Notes under the pieces: model-generated
Databases searched by the model: none
The model's input: only the letters and a program-made list of their open reading frames with translations
Told to the model about the DNA's origin: nothing
Translations under genes and position numbers: made by a program
NCBI RefSeq assembly: GCF_018476525.1
Contig: NZ_JAHCST010000005.1
Location: forward strand, 186,001 to 250,000
Reading direction: 5' to 3'
Source: Acrocarpospora catenulata
Lineage (GTDB): Bacteria > Actinomycetota > Actinomycetes > Streptosporangiales > Streptosporangiaceae
Length of the DNA: 64,000 bases
Shown: one piece after another, positions 32,074 to 41,526 of the stretch
Layout: every line of letters begins with the position of its first letter
Position numbering within the stretch: the stretch's first letter is position 1

Positions 32074-33651
32074 ATGACGGATGCCGAGGCCAGACCGGCC
32101 CGGTCCAAAGAGGTCATGGTCGTCCTGCCCGGTCTCATGCTCGCCATGATGCTCGCGATGCTGGACAACATGATCGTTGGAACCGCCATGCCGCGCATCG
32201 TCGGCGAGCTCAACGGTCTGGAATATTTCACCTGGGTCACCACGGCCTATGTTCTGGGCACCACCGTCTCCACCCCCATCTGGGGCAAACTCGGTGACCT
32301 CTACGGCCGGAAGAACATCTTCCTCGGCTCCATCGTGCTCTTCCTGATCGGCTCCGCGCTCTGCGGCATGGCCGGCTCGGTGTTCCTCGGCGGGGTCAAC
32401 GGCGGCATGACCGAGCTGATCGCCTTCCGCGCGATCCAGGGCCTCGGCGCGGGCGGCCTGATGGTCGGCGTGATGGCCATCATCGGCGACCTGGTCCCGC
32501 CCCGGGAGCGTGGCCAGTACCAGGGCATCATGGCCGCCATCATGTCGCTGGCGATGATCGCGGGCCCGCTGGTCGGCGGCTTCATCACCGACCACCTGGA
32601 CTGGCGCTGGGCGTTCTACGTGAACCTGCCGCTGGGTGGCATCGCCCTGCTCTGGCTCTGGTTCAAGCTGCACCTGCCCAAGTACCGCACCGAGCACCGC
32701 ATCGACTGGATCGGCGCGGCCGTGCTCACCGTGGCCATCACCGCGCTGGTGCTGATCACCTCCTGGGGCGGCCAGCACCACGGCTACCCGTGGGGCTCCT
32801 GGCAGATCATCTCGCTCGCGGTGGTCGCCGTGGTGGCGATCGCCCTGTTCATCCCGATCGAGCGCCGGGCCGCCGAGCCGATCATGCCGCTGCACGTCTT
32901 CCGGGACCGCAACTTCAACCTGATCTCCTGGATCGGCTTCCTGCTCGGCTTCGCCATGTTCGGCGCGATCAGCTTCCTGCCGCTCTTCCAGCAGCTCGTG
33001 CAGGGCGCCACGGCGACCAACTCCGGTCTGCTGCTGCTGCCGATGATGGCGGCGGCCATGGTGATCTCGCTGTTCGTCGGCCGCACCATCACCAAGACCG
33101 GCAAGTACAAGATCTTCCCGGTGATCGGCGGCGCGGTCATGGCCGTCGGCATGGCGCTGCTCTCGCTGATGGACGTGCACACGCCCAGCTGGCAGACGGG
33201 TGTCTTCATCGCCGTGCTCGGCGCCGGCATGGGCTTCCTGATGCAGACCACCATGCTCATCGCGCAGAACAGCGTGGAGCAGAAGGACCTGGGCGTGGCC
33301 AGCAGCGCCGCCACGTTCTTCCGGTCCATCGGCGGCTCGTTCGGCGTGGCGCTGTTCGGCGCCATCTTCAACAACCACCTGACCAACAGCCTGACCGACC
33401 GGTTCGGCCCGGAGGCCGCCACGATGGTCTCCAGCGGGGCGCAGACCAGCCCGGCCGCCATGGCCCAGCTGCCCCCCGAGGTCAAGGCGGGCTTCCTGGA
33501 GTCGCTGGCGGGCGCGATCGGCAGCGTCTTCTTCTGGGCCGTCCTGTTCGCGGTGGTGGTCCCGGTGCTGGCGGCCTTCGTCAAGGAGATCCCGCTGCGC
33601 GGCGGTCCTGCCCAGCCCGCGTCGGAAAGCGAGCCGGTCCCGGCGCTGTGA
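32074..33651 (+). CDS. MFS multidrug transporter, DHA2 type
   Basis: A 525-residue 14-TM proton antiporter starting at ATG 32074 (AGGGGG upstream). Typical elements: MMLAMLDNMIVGTAMPRIVG (TM1 with the D-x-T/IVGTA motif), WGKLGDLYGRKNIF (motif A), AMIAGPLVGGFITDHLDWRW (motif C). Regulated by the divergent TetR gene via the operator. Likely exports drugs or an endogenous metabolite. A hairpin terminator follows. Confidence 0.93.
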   Translation: MTDAEARPARSKEVMVVLPGLMLAMMLAMLDNMIVGTAMPRIVGELNGLEYFTWVTTAYVLGTTVSTPIWGKLGDLYGRKNIFLGSIVLFLIGSALCGMAGSVFLGGVNGGMTELIAFRAIQGLGAGGLMVGVMAIIGDLVPPRERGQYQGIMAAIMSLAMIAGPLVGGFITDHLDWRWAFYVNLPLGGIALLWLWFKLHLPKYRTEHRIDWIGAAVLTVAITALVLITSWGGQHHGYPWGSWQIISLAVVAVVAIALFIPIERRAAEPIMPLHVFRDRNFNLISWIGFLLGFAMFGAISFLPLFQQLVQGATATNSGLLLLPMMAAAMVISLFVGRTITKTGKYKIFPVIGGAVMAVGMALLSLMDVHTPSWQTGVFIAVLGAGMGFLMQTTMLIAQNSVEQKDLGVASSAATFFRSIGGSFGVALFGAIFNNHLTNSLTDRFGPEAATMVSSGAQTSPAAMAQLPPEVKAGFLESLAGAIGSVFFWAVLFAVVVPVLAAFVKEIPLRGGPAQPASESEPVPAL

Positions 33652-33656
33652 GTTCT

Positions 33657-33699
33657 CCCGGTACGGCCACCCGGCTGTCCGGGCGGTGGCCGTACCGGG
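33657..33699. terminator. Bidirectional terminator
   Basis: A perfect 14-bp stem CCCGGTACGGCCAC / GTGGCCGTACCGGG, with an inner GC-rich loop, ending ATTTT on the plus strand, between the MFS gene and the convergent gnd gene. Confidence 0.85.
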
Positions 33700-33709
33700 A
33701 TTTTCGCGA

Positions 33710-35128
33710 TCAGGCCGGGCGTTCGGCCCGGTCACCGGACCAGTCGGTGTGGAAGACCCCCTCTCGGTCGATCCGGCGGTAGGTGTGCGCACCGAAGTAG
33801 TCGCGCAGGCCCTGGATGAGCGCGGCCGGGAGCCGGTCCCGGCGCAGCGCGTCGTAGTAGGCGAGCGCGGAGGAGAAGCCGGGGGTCGGCACCCCGATCT
33901 GGGCGGCGGTGGAGACCACCCGGCGCCAGGCCTGCTGCGCCTCGGTCAGCGCGTCGGCGAAGGCCGGGTCGGCCAGCAGGGTGGGCAGGCCCGGGTTCGC
34001 CTCGTACGCGGCCCGGATGCGGTCCAGGAACCGGGCCCGGATGATGCAGCCACCCCGCCAGATGGTGGCCATGGCGCCCCGGTCGACGTCCCAGCCGTAC
34101 TCCGCGCTGGCCGCGGTGATCTGGTCGAAGCCCTGGGCGTACGCGATGATCTTCGACGCGTACAGGGCCAGCCGTACGTCCTCCACCAGCGAGTAGTTCG
34201 GGGCGGTGCCGTCCGGACCTTCGAGGTGGCGGGCGGCGGCGCGCTGCTCAGGGTGGCCGGAGAGCGCCCGGGCGAAAACCGCCTCGGCGATGCCGGTGAC
34301 CGGCACGCCCAGCTCCAGGGCGCTCTGCACGGTCCACCGGCCGGTGCCCTTCTGCTCCGCCTGGTCGACGATCACGTCCACCAGGGGCTGGCCGGTGGCG
34401 TCCACATGGGCCAGCACCTCGGCGGTGATCTCGATCAGGTACGACTCCAGGTCGCCCCGGTTCCACTCCCGGAAGATCTCGGCCAGCTCGCCGGGGGTGC
34501 GCCCCAGCGCCTGCCTGAGCAGGTCGTACGCCTCCGCGATCAGCTGCATGTCGGCGTACTCGATGCCGTTGTGCACCATCTTCACGAAGTGACCGGCGCC
34601 GTCCGGGCCCACGTGCACGCAGCACGGCACGCCGTCCACCTGGGCGGCGATCGTCTCCAGCAGCGGGCCCAGGTCACGGTAGGCCTCGGGGGCGCCGCCC
34701 GGCATGATGCTCGGGCCGTTGAGCGCGCCCTCCTCACCACCGGAGATACCGGCCCCGACGAAGTGCAGCCCGCGCTCCTTCAACGCGGCCTCGCGGCGCC
34801 GGGTGTCGGCGAAATGGGCGTTCCCACCGTCGACGATCATGTCGCCCGGCTCCATGTGCGCGGCCAGCTCCTCGATCACCGCGTCGGTGGCCGGACCGGC
34901 CTTCACCATGATGATCGCCCGCCGGGGACTGCGGAGCGAGGCCACGAACTCGGCCACCGAGGCCGCGGGCAGGAACCTGCCCTCGTCGGCGTGGTCCTCC
35001 ATGAGCTGCTTGGTCTTGCTCTCACTCCGGTTGTGCACCGCCACCACGAAACCGTGGTGGGCGAAGTTCCTGGCCAGGTTGCGGCCCATCGTCGCCAGGC
35101 CGGTCACTCCGATGTCAGCTGTCTCCAT
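33710..35128 (-). CDS. gnd: 6-phosphogluconate dehydrogenase, decarboxylating
   Basis: A 472-residue enzyme of the pentose phosphate pathway, converting 6-phosphogluconate to ribulose 5-phosphate with NADP+. Near-complete family signature: IGVTGLATMGRNLARNFAHH (Rossmann), MVKAGPATDAVI, VDGGNAHFADTRRRE, GAGISGGEEGALNGPSIMPG (substrate site), VKMVHNGIEYADMQLIAEAY, and the C-terminal helical domain with QGLRDYFGAHTYRRID. AGGAG lies 7 bases before the ATG. Standalone housekeeping copy. Confidence 0.96.
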   Translation of the reverse strand: METADIGVTGLATMGRNLARNFAHHGFVVAVHNRSESKTKQLMEDHADEGRFLPAASVAEFVASLRSPRRAIIMVKAGPATDAVIEELAAHMEPGDMIVDGGNAHFADTRRREAALKERGLHFVGAGISGGEEGALNGPSIMPGGAPEAYRDLGPLLETIAAQVDGVPCCVHVGPDGAGHFVKMVHNGIEYADMQLIAEAYDLLRQALGRTPGELAEIFREWNRGDLESYLIEITAEVLAHVDATGQPLVDVIVDQAEQKGTGRWTVQSALELGVPVTGIAEAVFARALSGHPEQRAAARHLEGPDGTAPNYSLVEDVRLALYASKIIAYAQGFDQITAASAEYGWDVDRGAMATIWRGGCIIRARFLDRIRAAYEANPGLPTLLADPAFADALTEAQQAWRRVVSTAAQIGVPTPGFSSALAYYDALRRDRLPAALIQGLRDYFGAHTYRRIDREGVFHTDWSGDRAERPA

Positions 35129-35154
35129 GAGCCGCTCCTATCCTTCGGGCCAGG

Positions 35155-36327
35155 TCAGTAACCGTACGACGAGCCCCCGGCTTTGCTCGGCGTAGCAGAT
35201 GGTGTGACGGTCGGGGTGGCGCTCGCCCCGGTACCCGCTGAGCTCGCCGTGGCCGGTCGGAGCAGCCCCAGCAGGCCGTGCTGCGCCTTCTGGATGCCGG
35301 CCGAGAACCAGATCGCGTTCTCGCCGCCGTTGGCCGCGGTGCCGCGTTCGAGGTCCCACAGGCCTTCGATCGCGATCGGCGACCCGTCGGCCTTGCGCAG
35401 CGGGCCGAGGTAGCGGCCGTTGCGGGGATTGTACGCATTGACCCAGCCGTCGCCGAAGTTGCCCACCAGCAAGGCGCCGGAGAAGCCGCCGAAGCCACGC
35501 GGCGCCAGTGTCATCGCCCACGGCGCGTTGAGCGCGCCCCGCGCGGCGAACCTTCCGACGAACCGCCCGTCCGGGGTGAACTGGCTGATGAAGCCCTTGC
35601 CCTTGCCCGGTACGGCCTTGCCCGTGGTGGCGTCCCGCAGGGCGTACGCGACCAGGACCGAGTTGCCGACCACCTCGACGTTCCAGGGGGAGTAGCCGCG
35701 GGGCAGGCGCGGGTCGCGGAACTGCCAGCGGGCCAGCCGTACCCGGGCGAAGTCCTCGTCGAAGACGTGGATCCTGCCGTGCGAGAAGGACGGGGCCAGC
35801 AGGAAGGAGCCGCGGTTGGTGGTCATCAGGGCCAGGCCCTTGTAGTCGGCGCCCCGGGTGAAGGCGGCGATGATGGCGTTCTTCGGGTCCACCTCGGCGT
35901 TCCAGCCGGTGATCGCGCCGCTCGGGCTGGCGAAGATGAAGGTGGCGGGCTTGCCCTTGACGGTGAAGTCCTGGCCGGTGTTGACCACCTGGCCGGTGGG
36001 CGCGCCGCCCGGGATGGCGACCTCGGTCTGCTCCTTCTTGACCGCACCGGAGTAGACGGTGGCCACGCCGGTGCCGGTGCCGGAGACCCAGAGGGTCTTG
36101 CCCATGGCCAGGCCCCACGGGTTGACCAGCTTGGGGTCGGTGACGCTGGCCTGCCCGGCCACGTCGGAGACGAGGTTGACCTGGCTGAACCGGGTGGCGG
36201 TGACCTTGCCGAGTTTGCCGCCGGCCAGTACGGGGGATAGGGGTGCCGATGCCGCGTGGGCCGTGCCGGGGACGGTGCTCAGAATGAGTGCGCCGGCACA
36301 GAGAACGGCGATGCGTGATCGCATCAA
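35155..36327 (-). CDS. Secreted TIGR03118 family protein
   Basis: A 390-residue protein with a Sec signal peptide (MRSRIAVLCAGALILSTVPG, cleaved near AHAAS). The mature part is beta-propeller-like with the TIGR03118 features: VNPWGLAMGKTLWVSGTGTG, AITGWNAEVDP, FSHGRIHVFDEDFARVRLA, GFISQFTPDGRFV, NAPWAMTLAPRGFGGFSGAL and LLVGNFGDGWVNAYNP. Function unknown. A Ser/Thr/Pro/Ala-rich tail ends the protein (ASATPTVTPSATPSKAG). Confidence 0.88.
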   Translation of the reverse strand: MMRSRIAVLCAGALILSTVPGTAHAASAPLSPVLAGGKLGKVTATRFSQVNLVSDVAGQASVTDPKLVNPWGLAMGKTLWVSGTGTGVATVYSGAVKKEQTEVAIPGGAPTGQVVNTGQDFTVKGKPATFIFASPSGAITGWNAEVDPKNAIIAAFTRGADYKGLALMTTNRGSFLLAPSFSHGRIHVFDEDFARVRLARWQFRDPRLPRGYSPWNVEVVGNSVLVAYALRDATTGKAVPGKGKGFISQFTPDGRFVGRFAARGALNAPWAMTLAPRGFGGFSGALLVGNFGDGWVNAYNPRNGRYLGPLRKADGSPIAIEGLWDLERGTAANGGENAIWFSAGIQKAQHGLLGLLRPATASSAGTGASATPTVTPSATPSKAGGSSYGY

Positions 36328-36542
36328 GCCTCCTTGGAACCTGCTCGGGGTTCTTGACTGCTGAGGTAGCTGAGTTCGCGAAACTCCCTTACTGGGCGAG
36401 ATACGCGGCCCCCCGGGATTCGGTTCAGGGCTTTTTACCCTTCTTTACCAGTAGGCTTTTCGGTGTTAACGGACGGGCAAAAGCGACCGGCTGCCGGGAC
36501 GTGGGCGTCTATGGTCGTGCCGTGATCAATGGAGACACCAGC

Positions 36543-37463
36543 GTGTACCTACCGCAGCCGCAACTTTCCACGGTCGCCGTGCCCCCGCCGGGCGACGGCC
36601 CCGGCTTCTGGGCCGGCGCGCCCAGCGCCGTCGCCGGCGACGACGCCGTCTACCTCGCCTACCGCCTGCGCCGCCCGCTCGCGGAAGGGCGTGGGTACGC
36701 CGTGGTGGTCGCCCGCTCGGTGGACGACGGCGCGCACTTCGAGCCGCTGCTCACGATCACCAAGGACCAGATGCGCACCGAGTCGCTGGAGCGCCCCACC
36801 CTGGTCCGCACCCCGTCCGGCCGCTGGCGGCTCTACCTGAGCTGCGCCACCTACGGCACCAAGCACTGGCGGGTGGAACTGCTCGAGGCCGACCGGCCGG
36901 ACGCCTTCGACCCGGCCACCGCCAAAGTGGTGCTGCCCGGCGATCTGAAGACCGGGGTGAAGGACCCGGTGATCGTGCACCACGACGGGATCTGGCACCT
37001 GTGGGCCTCCTGCCATCCGCTGGAGATCCCCGCCGAGGCCGACCAGATGGTCACCGACTACGCCACCAGCCCGGACGGCCTGGAATGGAGCTGGCAGGGC
37101 ACGGCGCTGGACCGGCGGCCCGGGTACTGGGACTCCCGCGGGGTGCGGGTCTCGGCGGTGCGGTTCACGCCGGCCGGCGTCCTGGCGTTCTACGACGGGC
37201 GGGCCTCGGCGCTGGAGAACTACGAGGAGCGCACCGGCGTCGCCGCCGGGCCCGGCCCCTCCACGCTGACCGCCGTCGGCACCGAGCCGCACGCCTCCTC
37301 CGTGTACGGCGGGCTGCGCTACCTGGACATCGTTCCGCTGCCTGACGGCCGGACCCGGATCTACTACGAGTGGACCCGCTCCGACGGGGCCCACGAACTC
37401 CGCACGGAGGTACGCCTCCCGGAGGCTCTCCCGGAAGGCGTACCGGCTGATTCCGATCAGTAG
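36543..37463 (+). CDS. Five-bladed propeller glycosidase-like protein
   Basis: A 306-residue protein. GTG 36543 has GGAG 8 bases upstream; the longer frame from 36288 is not supported. Sequence shows the blade pattern of GH32/43/130-type propellers: VYLAYRLRRP, YAVVVARSVDDGAHFEP, ERPTLVRTPSGRWRLYLSCA, VKDPVIVHHDGIWHLWASCH and FYDGRASALENYEE. The Asp of VKDP and Glu residues could be the acid/base pair, but no specific family is certain. No signal peptide, so intracellular. It overlaps the 3' end of the metzincin gene by 7 bases. Confidence 0.7.
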   Translation: MYLPQPQLSTVAVPPPGDGPGFWAGAPSAVAGDDAVYLAYRLRRPLAEGRGYAVVVARSVDDGAHFEPLLTITKDQMRTESLERPTLVRTPSGRWRLYLSCATYGTKHWRVELLEADRPDAFDPATAKVVLPGDLKTGVKDPVIVHHDGIWHLWASCHPLEIPAEADQMVTDYATSPDGLEWSWQGTALDRRPGYWDSRGVRVSAVRFTPAGVLAFYDGRASALENYEERTGVAAGPGPSTLTAVGTEPHASSVYGGLRYLDIVPLPDGRTRIYYEWTRSDGAHELRTEVRLPEALPEGVPADSDQ

Positions 37464-40321
37464 CGTTCCGCCACGCCTGTGTTGATCTCCGTGAGGACCA
37501 GCGAGGCGTCGTTGTAGCGGATCAGGTTGGCCAGGGTCGGGGGCTGGGTCAGGGTCGCCTGCGCGTACCTGACGGCGTCGGCCACCGTGTCCAGGTCGAG
37601 CCGCTGGATGGTGACCGTGCGGACCTCCGTGCCCGCGTTGATCCGGCGGGTGGCCAGGTTGAGCAGGGTGGCCAGCAACTCCTGCTGCAGCCTGCGCGGC
37701 TGCGCGGACGGCGGGAAGAGCGCCGCCGACGCCTCCGGCTGGGACAGCACGCCGTTGGCGGCGGAGCCGTCCGCGCCGTCGAAGCGCTGGTCGGTGGCCT
37801 GCACCCGGGCCAGCGCCTCCGGGGTGCGCAGGTCGGTGCGGACCATCCACAACGCGCTGACCAGCGGCTGGCGGCTCGGCGGGACCACCGTCACGGTGGT
37901 CGTGGCCGATCCGGTCACCGGGTCGTACGCGCAGCCGTTGGCGCCGCCGTAGGACACCCTGGCCGTGCCGGTCACCGGCGTCCCCGCCACCAGGAGCAGG
38001 CTCGGCCGCGCGGTGAAGGCGACGGTGCCCGTGCCGTTCGCGGCGACCGTGCCGAGGTTCCAGGTCAGCGTGGTGGTGCCGTCGGCGTTCCTGGTCACCG
38101 TGGCGGGACGCGGGCCCGCGCCGGTGTCCAGGCCGGTGCTGTAGTACACGTTCGCGGGGAGCGTGTACGTCAGCGTGGCGCCCGTGGCGGCGGCGCTGCC
38201 GGTGTTGCGGTGGCTCACCGTGTAGGTGATCGCCTCACCGGCGTTGACCGTCGCGGTCGCGGACGGGGTCAACGTCAGCACCGGGACGTGCGCCCTGGTG
38301 GTCGCCGAGGCCGTGTTGTCGGCCAGCAGCTCGGCCGGCTCCGGGGTGCCCTGGGCGTTCTTCCCGGTCACCGTGGCGGTCGCGGTCAGCGTGCCGCCGT
38401 CCGTCACCGTGCACGGGACCGTGTAGGTGAACGTCTCGGTCCGCGAACCGCCGGGCGCCAGGTCGGGGATCGTCCGGGTGACCGGGTTGCCCGCCGGCGG
38501 CGTGAACGTCACCGAGGTCGCGGTCGAGCCGCTGCCGCCCTTGTTGCCGATCGTCACCGTCGCGGTCACCGTGTCGCCGCCGTTCGCGTCGGTCTTGTCC
38601 ACGGTGAGCGCGGCGGTCAGGTCGGCCGAGGTGGCGGTGAGCACCTCCTCGCCGGTCAGCTCCGCGGGCATGTCGCCGCGGTTGCCGTCCGACCAGTGCG
38701 GGCTGTTGGTGAAGTTGTACTGGAGGCGGTCCCAGTCCGGCGAGCTGAGCAGCGTCTCGGTGTTGGAGGTGCTGATGCAGTCGTTGCCGACGGTCGGCAG
38801 GTGGTTGATGTTGGCCTGCGCGCTGGCCGAGAACGGCGGGCCGTCTCCCGTCCAGTCGATGGGCCCGCTGGCCGAGCCGTAGGTGACGACGCCGCCCACG
38901 CCGTAGATGACCGGGCGGACCACCCCGGGCAGGCCCGGGTTGGCGGTCTCGTCGAGGTTGTTCTCGACCAGGGTCGCCTTGCCGAAGCGCTGGTAGTCCA
39001 GGGGGCGGTTGGCGTCCAGGTCGGTGAACTGCCAGGAGTAGCTCATCACGCTCTGGTAGTTCGGCTTGCAGTTGACCAGGTCCACGGTGCCGTTGTCGCG
39101 GCGGCCGCCGTGGCCGAGGCCGAAGGTGTGGCCGAGCTCGTGCAGCAGGGTGGCCTCCTCGGCGGCCTTGCGCCCGCCCACGTTGGTGAACATGTTGGTG
39201 GTCCAGCGGCCGAGCGAGACCACGAAGTCGTTGCCGCCCCTGTCGTGCAGTTCGGCCCGGCCCGAGGTGGTGCCCGCGCCGGTCAGGCCGTTGACGAACA
39301 GGCCGTACCGGAAGCGCTGGCGCTTGAAGTTGAGGATGTCCGCGCAGAGCGGGCTGGCCCGGTCGGCGGCGGTGCCGAACCGGCCGGTTCCGGTGGTGCC
39401 GCACGCCTTCTCCGGGCTGCCGAGCTTGATGTTGTCGAAGTCGTCGGCCGGGGCGTCGGGCGGCACATTGTTGAAGGACGTCGTGGTCGCGAACGGGACC
39501 TCCTCGTCCTCCAGCAGGTGCAGGGCCAGGCCGCTCGCGCCCGTCTGCTGGTTGGTGACGAGCGCGTTGTTGAAGACGCCCTCGACCGTCGACAGCACTC
39601 CGGTTTGCGGGCGCAGGCCCCGCATGTAGTCGATCTCGACGTAGATGTCCCGGCGGGTGGGGTCGGCGTTCGGGAGCACCAGATCGACCACGTTGTCGCC
39701 GTCGAAGTCCCGGCCGCGGTACTCCTCGTAGTCGGTGAAGCCGTCGCCGTCGGAGTCCGCGGCGGACGACGGGGTGATCTCGAAGCAGACCTGTACGGCC
39801 GGCTGGGGATCGGCGCCGAAGATCCCGCCACCGGGTTCGCCGTTACCCGCCACGCACCCCGCCGAGGAGGTCAGGTCGCCGGTGACCTTGCCGTTGATCA
39901 TGTTCACCTTGACCCGGGTGTAGGGGTCGCCCACCCGCGGCGAGCTGTCGGCCAGGTCGTCCGCGCTGGTCGAGTCATGGTCCTTGATCAGGATGGCGAT
40001 GTCCTGCTCGACCACGGTGGTCGGAATATCCCGCGTCACCTCCCAGAACGGCGTGACCTGCTCCTGATCGTCGGGAGCTCGGGGCGTGGTATGCGTCGGA
40101 AACCCCGCGAACGTGATCTCCGCATAGAAGTCGGGCGCACTCTCCCCGGCCGCCTCAAGCCCCTCGTTACGACAGGGATCGATGCAGTTCACCAGGAGAA
40201 TGCGCACAGTGAGCGGCTGCGTCGCCGCCGCCCTTGCTGGAGCGCTGTACACGGACAACCCCGCAACAACCAAAACCAACGCGAGGGCCACCCGTAAGGG
40301 ACTGGTCACCATATTCCCCAC
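37457..40321 (-). CDS. Large secreted metzincin-type metalloprotease with DUF11/CARDB domains
   Basis: A 954-residue protein. A Sec signal peptide (about residues 1-32, cleavage near ARAAAT) is followed by a calcium-binding-like DSDGDGFTDYEEY segment near 190, and a zinc protease core with HELGHTFGLGH at residues 394-404 and a Met-turn SVMSYSW about 30 residues later. The middle holds two DUF11/CARDB-like repeats (about 590-780) and the C-terminal 150 residues are a further unrecognised domain. A surface or secreted protease; substrate unknown. An alternative ATG at 40312 is equally possible. Confidence 0.8.
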   Translation of the reverse strand: MGNMVTSPLRVALALVLVVAGLSVYSAPARAAATQPLTVRILLVNCIDPCRNEGLEAAGESAPDFYAEITFAGFPTHTTPRAPDDQEQVTPFWEVTRDIPTTVVEQDIAILIKDHDSTSADDLADSSPRVGDPYTRVKVNMINGKVTGDLTSSAGCVAGNGEPGGGIFGADPQPAVQVCFEITPSSAADSDGDGFTDYEEYRGRDFDGDNVVDLVLPNADPTRRDIYVEIDYMRGLRPQTGVLSTVEGVFNNALVTNQQTGASGLALHLLEDEEVPFATTTSFNNVPPDAPADDFDNIKLGSPEKACGTTGTGRFGTAADRASPLCADILNFKRQRFRYGLFVNGLTGAGTTSGRAELHDRGGNDFVVSLGRWTTNMFTNVGGRKAAEEATLLHELGHTFGLGHGGRRDNGTVDLVNCKPNYQSVMSYSWQFTDLDANRPLDYQRFGKATLVENNLDETANPGLPGVVRPVIYGVGGVVTYGSASGPIDWTGDGPPFSASAQANINHLPTVGNDCISTSNTETLLSSPDWDRLQYNFTNSPHWSDGNRGDMPAELTGEEVLTATSADLTAALTVDKTDANGGDTVTATVTIGNKGGSGSTATSVTFTPPAGNPVTRTIPDLAPGGSRTETFTYTVPCTVTDGGTLTATATVTGKNAQGTPEPAELLADNTASATTRAHVPVLTLTPSATATVNAGEAITYTVSHRNTGSAAATGATLTYTLPANVYYSTGLDTGAGPRPATVTRNADGTTTLTWNLGTVAANGTGTVAFTARPSLLLVAGTPVTGTARVSYGGANGCAYDPVTGSATTTVTVVPPSRQPLVSALWMVRTDLRTPEALARVQATDQRFDGADGSAANGVLSQPEASAALFPPSAQPRRLQQELLATLLNLATRRINAGTEVRTVTIQRLDLDTVADAVRYAQATLTQPPTLANLIRYNDASLVLTEINTGVAERY

Positions 40322-40517
40322 GATTCAGCGACCCGCACCCCCAGACATGAGTAGCCCCGTACTCAAAGACCACCCAGCGCGTCCATTTGTCCGGATAAAT
40401 TAGGATTCGCGGAGTAATGGGCGGAGATCATGGGCGCTGGAGGGTTTGGACATTGGCAGGGGGAGATGCCCAGGGTAATCTCATGCCAACATCGCCCTGA
40501 GACAGGGAACGATCATT

Positions 40518-41504
40518 TTGAGCGGGGAAGTGCTGGTAACGGGCGCCGGTGGCTTCATCGGGGGACATGTGGTCCGGCGGTTGGTGGAATCCGGACAGCC
40601 GGTTATCGCCGTAGATGTCAAACCGCTGGATTCTTGGTGGCAGCGGTCCGCGGCCCGCAATGTGGTCGCCGACCTACGAGAACCGACGACCTGTGCCCGT
40701 CTCACGCGTAACGTGCGGACCGTATATCATTTTGCCGCCGATATGGGTGGCATCGCTTATATCTCCGAGAACGACTGGCGTTGTGCCGCGACGGCCGCCA
40801 TCACGGTGAACATGTTACGTGCCTGTATCGATGATGGTGTGGGCACGCTTCTTTACGCGTCCTCCGCCTGTGTCTATCCGACGTCCCTGCAGGGTGCCGA
40901 TCCTGTTCCGTTGAGCGAGTCGCTGGTGTACCCGGAGGCTCCGGAGGGCGGATACGGTTCGGAAAAACTGTTCTCCGAACGGCTGTGCGGCTATGCCGCC
41001 GCGTCCAGCGGTCTTCAGGTGCGGATCGCGCGGTTGTTCAACGTCTACGGCCCTCTCGGCTCCTGGTGTGACGGGCGGGAGAAGGCACCCGCCGCCATCT
41101 GCCGGAAGGTCGCTGAAGTGGCCCTCGGGAAGTCGGAGGATGTTCTTGTCTGGGGCGACGGGGCACAGTTGAGGAGCTTTCTTTACATCGACGACTGTGT
41201 TACGGGATTGATCGCTCTTGCCCAGGCCGGCGCTACGGGACCGGTCAATCTGGCCAGTGACCAACTGGTCAATATCGGGGAGTTGGTGGAAATGGTTTCC
41301 GAGGTCGCCGGCGTCAAGGTGAAAGCGCGGTACGAGGAAGCGGGGCCGACCGGCGTGCGGGCGCGGATTCCCGATATCGGACGCGCCCGGCAAGAACTCG
41401 GCTGGTATCCTTCGGTCCCACTTTCGGAGGGCATTCGTGTCACATATCGGTGGATTTACGGCCAGATGGGACATTTGGATGCCGTGACGTGCGGCCATCA
41501 TTAG
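40518..41504 (+). CDS. GDP-mannose 3,5-epimerase-like SDR enzyme
   Basis: A 328-residue extended-SDR protein from TTG 40518. NAD site VTGAGGFIGGHVVRRL. It keeps the catalytic pattern of GDP-mannose 3,5-epimerase (GME): AADMGGIAYI near 74, SSAC118VYP, Y146GSEK150, REK189APAAICRK and the substrate Arg in GPTGVRAR. GME double-epimerises GDP-D-mannose to GDP-L-galactose/L-gulose. It is the first gene of a three-gene unit with an IMPase-family phosphatase and a membrane protein, in a stretch of lower GC than its neighbours. Bacterial relatives often act on other GDP-sugars, so the exact substrate is uncertain. Confidence 0.82.
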   Translation: MSGEVLVTGAGGFIGGHVVRRLVESGQPVIAVDVKPLDSWWQRSAARNVVADLREPTTCARLTRNVRTVYHFAADMGGIAYISENDWRCAATAAITVNMLRACIDDGVGTLLYASSACVYPTSLQGADPVPLSESLVYPEAPEGGYGSEKLFSERLCGYAAASSGLQVRIARLFNVYGPLGSWCDGREKAPAAICRKVAEVALGKSEDVLVWGDGAQLRSFLYIDDCVTGLIALAQAGATGPVNLASDQLVNIGELVEMVSEVAGVKVKARYEEAGPTGVRARIPDIGRARQELGWYPSVPLSEGIRVTYRWIYGQMGHLDAVTCGHH

Positions 41505-41526
41505 CGATGGGCTGCGGAGACGGAAA

